Source: Acestrorhynchus altus (lineage: Eukaryota; Chordata; Actinopteri; Characiformes; Acestrorhynchidae). From it: a stretch of DNA of 64,000 bases. The position numbers and the translations under genes were made by a program. The notes below the pieces were generated by a model, which saw only the letters and a list, made by a program, of their open reading frames with translations, had not been told where the DNA came from and ran no database searches. The DNA lies in the NCBI GenBank assembly GCA_034509495.1, contig CM067520.1, positions 24,557,537-24,621,536 of the forward strand. The letters are read 5' to 3'. This document shows, piece by piece, positions 55,750-64,000 of this stretch (its first letter is position 1; every line of letters starts with the position of its first letter).

Positions 55750-57450
55750 GCGGATGATCAAACTCTTCACTTCACTGATTTAACTATAGACACAAACAAG
55801 CACCCAGCAGTCCAGCGTACGCTCTAAAGCTGGAGTAAATCTTAGTGTACCACGAAATAAAATGTACAGAACCTTACCGGTTCCACAGGGGCTCAGGTGA
55901 AGAGAAGAGGGGGAAAACTTAGTAATGTGATGATATGCCACCTACGGACACACTCCATCTCTATTTCCCCGAAACTCGGAGGAAACAAATGTGCGTAAAG
56001 ACGTGTGGTCATGTGTGTAAATGTCCCGCGGGCTGTCTGGTCTCCTGCCGCACTGTTTATGTCCATGAGCCAATGATGCTAAGATTGGGTTATCTTGCAC
56101 TAAGCGAGGTGAATCACCAATTGAGTGAAGAAAATTCAGATGCCCCCACCCCTGTGTGACATCAGAGCATGATTCCTATTACCTGGGGCTAGAGCGAAAT
56201 AAAATCTGTCCTTCACCTGGCTCCCACTAATTGTTTTATTACTGGCATTCCCTTGCCATAGGCATCCTTTGTGAGTTTCCATAAGCCTCTGAAAGCAGGT
56301 TTTGCAAACTTCCGGATGTTCTCTCTCAGGAGTGCACCATAACACTGTTGCCAAGCACAGGGTTGGAAGCAAACCCGATTAAAACAATCAAAATAAGTTT
56401 CCGATAAGCCTGTTTCATCATAATTTCACACCAGAGAGCACACCGTCTGCAGAACGATTCCGTTCCAATTATCTTGTTAAGCTGTTAAAATGGATGAGCG
56501 TCTTTACATCTAAACTCGAACTAATGAAGCAGCATGATTGAATGCACATCAACAACATCTGCATACAAAGACGTGGCCAAGAGTACAGGTTTTTATGTCT
56601 ACAGCATAAAAGTATGAGTGACTGTATTCATATTGTACTGCAGTAACCAATTGAAGCACTGGGATTGACATGAGACATTTTCCAGTCAACAAAATTTAAC
56701 TATCTCTCTCAGGGCAGGGGAGGCTGGCAAGTTGATCAGAACACATACAACTCAATGAAAAATGACCCTTGTCTTGGTCAGCTAACAGATGCCTGGGGAG
56801 CTCTAAAATTTATGTACTTGCTGGTAATGAGCAGGCTGTTAACAGTAGGCAATGTATTCATATAGCAATATACACTGACATGCAGAAAAGCACGGCACAG
56901 TACTTTGTTACAGTGTCCCGTGACTTTTGCATTGACCAATGAAAGCTGTAGAACGATGCACTGACCTGTAGGAGATTCAAGCAGGACACAGCTAGTCAAC
57001 ATTATTACCACCCACTGCATTGTCCACCATGGGTGGTAATGCCTTCTATAACATATTCCCAGAACACACATGAGACTGTGGATTAAAGAATGCACAACTT
57101 CTGAAATGGGATGTCTCGTCCATCTGGCACCCACTGATTTGACAACCAGGCCTTGCCTGAACGTGGCTTTTGATCATTCCTAAGAAATTCCCTGAGTTAA
57201 CACTTCCTGATTTATGTATTGGTATTCGATGACGTCTGGAATAAGACAACAATATGCCAAATCATTGTGACATTGTGAAATCCATCCCATCCAAATGCCA
57301 TTCAAGCCATTAGGTAAGGTGCCAAAACACCTTATGTCATCAAAAGAGCTCTGAACCTTCAAGGCAAGGACTGCACAACACATAGACAACACCAGTGATG
57401 GACTGGCATGATGTCCTATTGAAAACATCCAGATCAGACATTTGTTTCAA
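55750..57450. other. Unassigned sequence; possible decayed repeat at 56890-57420
   Basis: At 57012-57060, ACTGCATTGTCCACCATGGG and TGGTAATGCCTTCTATAACA match the region just beyond the Tc1 fossil at 41050-41090 (GTGTTGTCCACTGTGGGTGG). A Tc1-related piece on the minus strand is therefore likely. Other parts are unrecognised. Confidence 0.4.
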
Positions 57451-57454
57451 AGGT

Positions 57455-57735
57455 AAATTTAACCCTAACATAAACCTTAATCTACACCTAAACCTAACAT
57501 TAAACTACACCTTAACATGTGCCAAAACCTAATCTTAACCTAACTCTATACCTAAACCTAGCCTTAACCTACACCTTAAACTACACCTAAACCTAACCTT
57601 AAAATACACCATCATCTTTACCAATTCCTAACATTAACCTAACCTTAACCTATACCTAAACCTAATCTTAATCTACACCTTAATCTACACCTAAATCTAA
57701 CATGAACCCTGCCTAAATCTACACCTCCTCCTAAG
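57455..57735. repeat. Telomere-like degenerate repeat (CCTAAACCTAACCTTAAC)
   Basis: About 280 bp of CCTAAC, CCTTAAC, CTACAC and CCTAAAC hexamer/heptamer variants in one orientation. It resembles a decayed interstitial (CCCTAA)n tract, but no perfect TTAGGG run is present. Confidence 0.8.
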
Positions 57736-57739
57736 ACCA

Positions 57740-58775
57740 ACGTTCAGTCTTATATGTTCTTCTCATGTTCTGCTTCTCACGCTCCAAATCATCTCAAACA
57801 CATTCAATGATGTTCTGGTCTGGACTGAACAGTGGCATCTTCAGCAGGTTTGTTTTGATCAAATATTCTTTTTTGGTCCAGTTTCAAGAGCTCCTTGATC
57901 AGTTCGACATTTTTCCACTCGGGAAAGGTTTCAGTATGGAGAACTGAAATACCTTCAGATGTTTTCAGATATAAAGTGAGATAAAAGTGTTGTTTATCTG
58001 ACGAGGTGCTCTACCAGGACTTGTCTTAAGTCTCTATGTAGACACAATCTATCTTATGTCTCCTCATAACCATCAACTGAAAATGAAAACTTGCCGTTAA
58101 TTGATGTTTTGACGTACAGGGTGGTCTTGGACTTTAACACAGTGCTGCATATTGTTTTTAATAAACTGTCAATGAATGAATGGACAAAGTTATTGACAGC
58201 ATGACAAGCTGCACCTCCCCTTCCTTTCTCTCCATGTCTATCTGTCTGCCTCTGTCTGTCTTTCAAACACTCACATACAAGCCTACAAAGCAGACACAAA
58301 CACACATGCAGGCATTGGATGTGTTAGAAGTCTGCTCACGGGGCAGTCCCTGTGCTCCACTGACCTTTTCAGATCAACAAATGAGTGCGATGTTTCACAC
58401 TCCACCACGCTCCCTTCTCACGGGAGAGGAGACGGAGCAAAAAGAAGGAGAAGAAGGAGCCTCTCCGAATTTAAAGGAAGAGTCTGGGTGATAAATCAAA
58501 TTGACACAGTTTCCCTCGTACCGCAAACGCACTCCATCAGTCCAGACACGCTCGGTGTCCGCAGTTTTACACTGGAGCTCTGAGGCTAATGGAAGTGTAC
58601 ACTCTTCAGTCTGCATCACTACATCATCAGACATTTGTCTCTAATTGAGTTCCGTTTAATTTGATCTCTAAACGCATCCTAAAATATGGTTTCTGGCTTC
58701 AGCTCTGAGGTCCAGATGGATGAACTTGGCAGAAATACACAAGATCCAGACTTCAGTTAAAGTACAAATGCTTCA
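57740..58775. other. Unassigned sequence
   Basis: Nothing recognisable. The 103- and 79-codon frames at 58180-58634 lack family signatures. Confidence 0.5.
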
Positions 58776-58777
58776 CT

Positions 58778-58912
58778 TTAACCTTTAGAACTCAAGGCAA
58801 CTTTTGTGGGATGTTTGCATAGTTTGATGTGATTTTGTTCAACAATAAAAAACAGATATTGTTACTTTCAGGAGATCATAGGCTACTCAATTTGGTCTTA
58901 TTTGCTTATAAC
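58778..58912 (+). mobile_element. Family B left end
   Basis: TTAA (58778-58781) followed by CCTTTAGAACTCAAGGCAAC, TTTTGTGGGATGTTTGCATA, ATTTTGTTCAACAATAAAAA and GCTTATAAC. This is the terminus of family B, cut off before the central part. Confidence 0.8.
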
Positions 58913-58929
58913 CTGTTCTTAAGTGGTCA

Positions 58930-59010
58930 GGACCCCACAGGACCACCACAGCAGATACTAGGTTTTCATTCTCAGCACTGCAGTGACATTGAAATGATAG
59001 TTTGTTAGCC
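58930..59010. mobile_element. Family A MITE fragment
   Basis: GGTCAGGACCCCACAGGACC, ACCACAGCAGATACTAGG, CATTCTCAGCACTGCAGTGA. It replaces the central part of the adjoining family B element, so A probably inserted there. Confidence 0.75.
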
Positions 59011-59169
59011 TATCTAGTCCATTCTGACCAAAACCTGGACTGCTACAGACTGGAACTTATTGCCTTCGAGGTCCGGATTGGAACCGGACAATGGTTCGGG
59101 ATTGAGTATGAAGGGCTAGTGGTGAGCGCTTCAATCCTGCCTTTGTCGTGGAGCAACACACCGCCTCAT

Positions 59170-59640
59170 CTGCTGGTGTGATGATCTTTTGTTACCCCTA
59201 GTCTTGATACAAGGGACACTAACAGCTCAGCGATATGTTCAGGACATCCTGTCACCACAGGTTGCCTCTCATGGCAGGGCTTCCAACTGGCATTTTTCAG
59301 CAGGATAATGCTCCCATACACAGCAAACATGTCCCAGGAATGTCTCCACCACAATGCAACACTTTCTTGGCCAGACTGATGAAAAATCATGCATTTATAG
59401 AAGCTGCTGAGATGCCAGCTTCAGCAGCCTACAATTGTGCAGGATCTACTGGCCCAGCTGCAAGACCTATGGGTAAAGGTGCTGCAGGATGTCGTATACA
59501 ACCTGTATCTCCACACCCAACCGTATCTCGTCTTATATCCAGGCTCGAGGCCCAACAGGGAACTAGAGCCTCCTTTCAGTTGTAGGGTTTTTGCTGATAA
59601 ACTCATCCTTTCACTCTAATATTGTAATCACTTACACATA
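59170..59640 (+). mobile_element. Tc1-like transposase fossil, second lineage
   Basis: One shifted frame gives AGLPTGIFQQDNAPIHSKHV, the second catalytic Asp block (QQDNAPxHxA) of a Tc1/mariner transposase. Downstream is a repeat-like stretch ending at GTAATCACTTACACATATCA. Sequence around the block (CACAGGTTGCCTCTCATGGC) differs from the fossils at 0.9, 6.3 and 62.8 kb. Confidence 0.7.
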
Positions 59641-59689
59641 TCATCATTACATTCAATCCATTATACCTGGTGGAGAGGAGACTGCACAG

Positions 59690-59905
59690 GTGGAGAGAAG
59701 AACAGGTCCCACAAAATGTCAGCAAATCCTTCATACAAATGTCCAAACACTCGTTAAAGCGATTAAGAGTAGAGGAGACTTCTACTGCAGGATGGTGATC
59801 CAAAACATACCTCGTAATCTACCAAGGACTACCTGACGAGACTCAAACTGAAGCTCCTGGAATAATCCTCCCAGTCCTCTGACCTAAATATCATGGAAGA
59901 TGATG
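59690..59905 (+). mobile_element. Tc1-like transposase fossil, C-terminal block of a third lineage
   Basis: The sequence GCAGGATGGTGATCCAAAAC then GAGACTCAAACTGAAGCTCC, TGGAATAATCCTCCCAGTCC and TCTGACCTAAATATCATGGA corresponds to the QDxDPKHxS and KLKLLEWPSQSPDLNIxE blocks of fish Tc1 transposases, with frameshifts. Confidence 0.72.
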
Positions 59906-59977
59906 GGTAGGGAAATTTAACATGACATTTTGAAGAATAACTCAGAACTAGAGGGCTTCAGCAAAGACGAGTGGGAA

Positions 59978-60180
59978 AACTCTCTCTCTCTCCCTCTTTC
60001 TCTCCCTCTCCTGTCTCTCTTACATATGCCTTTATACCACAATCTATTCTTCCCACTTTTTGTCTTTCTTCATTTCTAAATCTCTCTTTCCCTCCTCTCT
60101 CTATCAATCCATCTTCCTCCTCTGCCTCTCCATCTATTTCTCTTCACTCATTTATTCATCCGTCTCTCTCAGTTTCTCTC
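59978..60180. repeat. Pyrimidine-rich low-complexity tract
   Basis: CTCTCTCTC and CCTC/TTTC mixtures on the + strand. The 104- and 116-codon frames are artefacts. Confidence 0.8.
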
Positions 60181-60755
60181 AACCTGATCTTCAATGGTCA
60201 GGAGCCCGCAGGACCACCACAGAGCAGTTACAATGTGGGCTCAGAGTGTTTGAACACTGTGTCCACTCACTGTCCACTCTATTAGACACTCCTACCGAGT
60301 GTCTCCACCTTGTAGATGTAAAGTCAGAGATAGAAGCTCATCTGTTTCTACACAGTTTGTGTTGGTCGTCCTCTAGTCCTTCATCAGTGCTGTCGGCTGT
60401 GACACTGTGACTCCAGCAGTGACACTGAGGTGTTTAAACACTCCAGCAGCACTGCTGTGTCTGATCCACTCGTACCTGCACAACACACACTAACACACCA
60501 CCACCATGTCAGTGTGACTGCAGTGCTGAGAACGACCCACCACCCACATAATATCTGCTCTGTGGTGGTCCTGTGGGGTCCTGATCATTGAAGATCAGGG
60601 TGAAAGGAGGAGAATAAAGTCTGCAGAGAAACAGACGAACTAAAGTCTGGAATTATAGAACTAGAGTGCTCCTGCGTGGTCAGAGGAGCTGATAGAGTGG
60701 ACAGTGAGTGTGCAAAAAAAGAGGTGGTTATAATGTTATGGCTAATCGGATGGAA
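60180..60755. mobile_element. Family A palindromic MITE, most complete copy
   Basis: The left arm (60183-60240: GATCTTCAATGGTCAGGAGC, CCACCACAGAGCAGTTAC) is inverted in the right arm (60540-60603: TCTGCTCTGTGGTGGTCCTG, GATCATTGAAGATCAGGG). Further complementary blocks lie inside: GTTTGAACACTGTG against GTTTAAACACTCCAG. The right terminus is TTATAATGTTATGGCTAATC. A single-stranded copy would fold into a hairpin several hundred bases long. Confidence 0.88.
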
Positions 60756-60869
60756 ATGAGCTTAAACAAACATGGAACTAAACTCTGTCACCTCTGTTTT
60801 CTTTTTTCGTCTATTCTCTCCAATTTCTCTTTTTGTCTCTTCCTCTTTCTTCTTCCCCATCCATCCCCC

Positions 60870-60870
<1 letters not shown>

Positions 60871-60904
<34 letters not shown>
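60871..60904. repeat. (CA)n microsatellite
   Basis: Pure CA run in a pyrimidine-rich surround. Confidence 0.95.
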
Positions 60905-60905
<1 letters not shown>

Positions 60906-61079
60906 AAGACAAACATGACTAATCACTGCAGGGGCAGCCAGTACGACAGGAGGCAACCTACAGCTCCCAGATGGCCACAGGCATTAAAGGCAAAGTCAGA
61001 GCAAAATTACAGTCTCTGTTCTGTTGAACAGTATCTGAAGAGAAGTGGATCAAATCCAAACCATGAAAAACAATACTAC

Positions 61080-61590
61080 TGTTACTGGGCCTATATCATC
61101 AGAGTCTGTGTGCAGGTTGATCATCAGCCCCGCCCCCTCTCTCTGATCAGTCAGAGTCTGTATGCAGGTTGAGCATCAGCCCCGCCCCCTCTCTCTGATC
61201 AGTCAGAGTCTGTATGCAGGTTGAGCATCAGCCCCGCCCCTTTCTCTGATCAGTCAGAGTCTGTATGCAGGTTGATCATGTTCACGTGGACAGAGCAGTA
61301 AACATGGAATGGAAGTAAACATGGAAGGATATGAAAATATCCTTAGCTAGAAGATGAGGCTGGAATCCTCACATTTAGATGCTGATGAAAACAAATGTCA
61401 GATTGGGGACCAACAAGGTGCAGAATAAATCTTTATGGAGTTAAACACTCTTGACACAGATGTTTCTTCAGTCTGCTTCAGGTAATTGTTATCGTATGTG
61501 CATCATGAAGGTTAATCTGAGTTATAAAGCCTAGAAAAGGACACGTAACTGCCCGTAAAGTGCTCAAGAAAAGATCGTCTGATGTGTGTA
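61080..61590 (+). mobile_element. Family B element with four minisatellite units
   Basis: Four units (61082-61280) of AGTCTGTATGCAGGTTGAGC and CAGCCCCGCCCCCTCTCTCT, then CACGTGGACAGAGCAGTAAA. About 200 bp further are the right-end blocks GTATGTGCATCATG, TGAGTTATAAAGCCTAGAAA and ACTGCCCGTAAAGTGC. The final inverted repeat is lost. Confidence 0.8.
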
Positions 61591-61594
61591 AAAT

Positions 61595-62625
61595 AGTCTT
61601 CCCTCTGAAACCTGCTATTTTGGGTCACCAAATATCGTGGCTTAAGGTTTCTGTACATTTCAGGGAATTCAGCATGGCTCGACAATCGCAAAATATGCTC
61701 TAGAACAAAGAAAATGTACATAGAACCTCACTGTAATAAGTAGTGCCTGAAATATGACTAGATATTAAATATGTACATGTTCATAAAATGCATGAATGAT
61801 CTGCTGGATGTGTATTTATGGTGGGATTGGGTACAGTTTATTTTCAGTTTTTCTGCTTTATATATTAAAAAAAATCTAAATAAAACCTATGAAACACAGT
61901 GACGTTGATTTCCTCATTTTTACATTTCTGATGGACTTGTTTTTTTTACAGGCATGATTACAGTGCATGAACTGTTTCAGTTAAAGAAGGCACAGAAGTT
62001 CATAAAAATAAATACAAGATAAATAAAAAAAGAAATAATACAATGGAACAGCTCTTAAAAAGGCACAGAACACGAACCTTGTTGTTTCTGCACACAAACA
62101 GCAAAACTGCAGCTACGCAAACAGCATGATTACATTAAAAAAAGCCCCGGAGTGAGAGAATTCGGACACGGGATATTTCTTTAGTGCATCTTCTCGGGTG
62201 TGGGTTGCACAGGCCTTTAAACCATGTAGTCATTAAAGCAATGCTGCAGACCCCATCAGCTACACTCTGCATTTTCTTAATTCAAAATGCCACCTTAAAT
62301 TTTCCTCCCGATCCTTAGCTCTCACTGCCCTATTAGAGCCCTAGGTAAAGAGAGAGGCTATAAATAGCAGGGATCTTGATTAAAATCACAGATAGGTATT
62401 GATTATGAGATGGCTTTGCCTTTGGCCACTGGCCTGACTTGAATAGCTGCCAAATAAAGAGTTTCATAATGACCAACAATGTGAGCTGGGCTGCAAAACA
62501 ACAGTGGAGGTTGGGGCCACTAAAGAAAGTAGGAAAATGAAACCTTCAGTGTAAATGACTATATTATCCATTATACTGAAGGCGGTGTCTTGAGTTCTAC
62601 CACTGGATAAAAGGGTTGTGACGTA
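61595..62625. other. Unassigned AT-rich sequence
   Basis: No recognisable gene or repeat. Confidence 0.5.
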
Positions 62626-62629
62626 GGTA

Positions 62630-62965
62630 CTTATGTGCTACGCGTTTGGAGTCCAATAGCGTCCCACACATTTTCAATCAGGGATAGATCTCGAGACGAG
62701 AGCGACCACGGCGTGGTATCTGTGTCTTCAAGACGAGATCTTGAGACGGCAGCAGTGTGTGGACGAGCGTCGTCCCGTTGGAATAGAGCACCGGAGTGTG
62801 TGTTCAGAGAAGGTAGAACCACTGGTTGCAGAACCTCATTAACGTAACGTTGGACTGTAAAAGTGCCTGTAATCATATGAAATTGCACACAAACCATGAC
62901 ACCATGCCTTCTGGACTTGGGGCTGACCACGGTGCGATTCATTGGTTGACTTAACAAAGACAAAA
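62630..62965 (-). mobile_element. Tc1/mariner transposase fossil (second and third catalytic blocks)
   Basis: On the minus strand the frame reads MVSPKSRRHG-like sequence, then YVNEVLQPVVLPSLNTHSGA, LFQRDDARPHTAAVSRSRLE and SLIENVWDAIGLQ. That is the second Asp block (QRDDARPHTA) and the third acidic block of Tc1. Very similar to the + strand fossils at 680-1020 and 6170-6470, so these three probably come from one family. Confidence 0.88.
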
Positions 62966-63204
62966 GTGGGACTCGTTATTCAGACCGCCATTCTGAGTGA
63001 CACGCTCGTGCATTGCAATCAGTTGATTGTATTGATGAAGGATATTTTTGAAACATCTACACTGAGCAGAAATCCCAATATTCCTCTATTTTTTTCATGT
63101 ATGTGTTTCTTTCCTGCCTCATTAAATGAAAATCAGACTGAAATAAACTACTTGCAGCTTCTCAGACGGTGCACGATTGGTTTAGACGTGTCACTTATTA
63201 GCGT

Positions 63205-63330
63205 GAGTCCTGTCCTTGATCTGCCAGCTCCCTGAAATCAAAGGCAGCATTCAGATTCATCCAATTAGTATCATGTGGCAGTGAATGATGGGAAATAATA
63301 GGTCTCACACAAAATTGGTATCATCCAGAA
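63205..63330. repeat. Local duplication, copy 1
   Basis: CTGTCCTTGATCTG, GATTCATCCAATTAGTATCA, GGCAGTGAATGATGGGAAAT and AAATTGGTATCATCCA recur about 560 bp to the right. Confidence 0.85.
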
Positions 63331-63449
63331 CAAATACTAGAAGTCAAACACACTAGAAGTTGTTATTTTCAGATCCTTGGCGACTCAAATTGGTCACAAT
63401 TTTAGATGTAAAAATTAGAGTTTAGATATTTGTAAGAATTTGGCCACAA

Positions 63450-63470
63450 TTATATATATATATATATACA
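63450..63470. repeat. (TA)n microsatellite
   Basis: Short TA run. Confidence 0.9.
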
Positions 63471-63489
63471 CAGCCACATATTATATTGT

Positions 63490-63650
63490 TTGTTAGGACA
63501 TACCTCCCCAACTGATCACCACCCCACCCCTCAGATCCATTGCTCCACAGATCAGTGCTGGGGGGCTTTATACCCACCCTGCCCTCCCCTAGTAGTATTA
63601 GGCCTCCCCTCGTGGTGCCCCAAAGCTTAAGGAAAGCTTTGTAAAGACAA
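63490..63650 (+). mobile_element. Family D MITE central fragment
   Basis: CCATTGCTCCACAGATCAGT, GCTGGGGGGCTTTATACCCA and GTATTAGGCCTCC match the middle part of family D. Confidence 0.6.
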
Positions 63651-63692
63651 TAAAAACAGTTCACAGCTCAAAAAACTGATCATTCAGATCCA

Positions 63693-63770
63693 CTGCAATT
63701 CTCAGGACTTTTATTCTGAAATTTGAACCCTGTGTGAGCAAAGAAAGAGAGCAAACAGCCCCTTATTTTC
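63693..63770 (+). mobile_element. Family B central fragment
   Basis: CTCAGGACTTTTATTCTGAA, TTTGAACCCTGTGTGAGCAA and GAGAGCAAACAGCCCC. It stops exactly where duplication copy 2 begins. Confidence 0.8.
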
Positions 63771-63888
63771 CTGTCCTTGATCTGTCCATGATCAGCGTTG
63801 GGATTCATCCAATTAGCATCACGCGGCAGTGAATAACGGGAAATAATTGGTCGCAAACGAAATTGGTATCATCCAATCAGTACAAAGT
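63771..63888. repeat. Local duplication, copy 2
   Basis: Matches 63205-63330 (CTGTCCTTGATCTG, GATTCATCCAATTAGCATCA, GGCAGTGAATAACGGGAAAT). The rest to 64000 is unassigned. Confidence 0.85.
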
Positions 63889-64000
63889 CCGACCGCTTCA
63901 TTATATCTGTGACATGCGGACAACTTCAAATAAAGGGTGTTTTGTCTACAGCGTCTAAATATGAGACAAAAACGCCAAAAAACGGAGCAAGTGGAGACAG

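Overview
The window looks like a gene-poor stretch of a teleost chromosome. This is shown by abundant (CA)n/(CT)n microsatellites, several decayed Tc1-type transposases, teleost-style tRNA-derived SINEs, palindromic MITEs, and one vertebrate exon. An otophysan fish (characiform or catfish relative) would fit the repeats, but I cannot name the species.

Only one protein-coding segment is convincing: a minus-strand first exon of asic2 (acid-sensing ion channel 2, the long ASIC2b/MDEG2-type start) at 36971-37711. It encodes the cytoplasmic N-terminus, the first membrane helix and the start of the extracellular domain, and ends at a clean GTGAGT splice donor. Because the gene runs leftward, positions 1-36970 should be its next intron. 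Positions 37712-64000 are 5' flank, and possibly also intron of a longer asic2 transcript that starts further upstream. The 1-3 kb upstream of the exon on the + strand is unusually pyrimidine-rich.

Everything else is repeats or non-coding DNA without recognisable content. Main families: (A) a palindromic MITE with about 15 copies or fragments, one nearly complete at 60180-60755; (B) a TTAA-flanked element with short terminal inverted repeats and an internal ~52 bp GC-box minisatellite, best preserved at 53722-54368 and expanded at 25265-26030; (C) a dispersed low-copy repeat at 2.7, 4.7 and 40.5 kb; (D) a Tc1-type MITE at 7.1, 11.1, 44.7, 53.0 and 63.5 kb; at least six Tc1/mariner transposase fossils; three LINE reverse-transcriptase or tail fossils; and tRNA-derived SINEs.

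Tandem arrays include a ~155 bp satellite with three-monomer higher-order structure (22.9-24.2 kb), two arrays whose ~120 bp monomers contain tRNA-like promoter boxes (18.4-19.2 and 47.9-49.7 kb), a 52 bp hairpin-bearing minisatellite (35.1 kb), a (TATAG/CATAG) pentamer field (42.0-42.6 kb), a GGTTGCTA-type array (50.9-52.2 kb) and a telomere-like CCTAAC field (57.5 kb). No rRNA, CRISPR, operon or complete transposase is visible. The most novel material is the structure of the repeats rather than any gene system.
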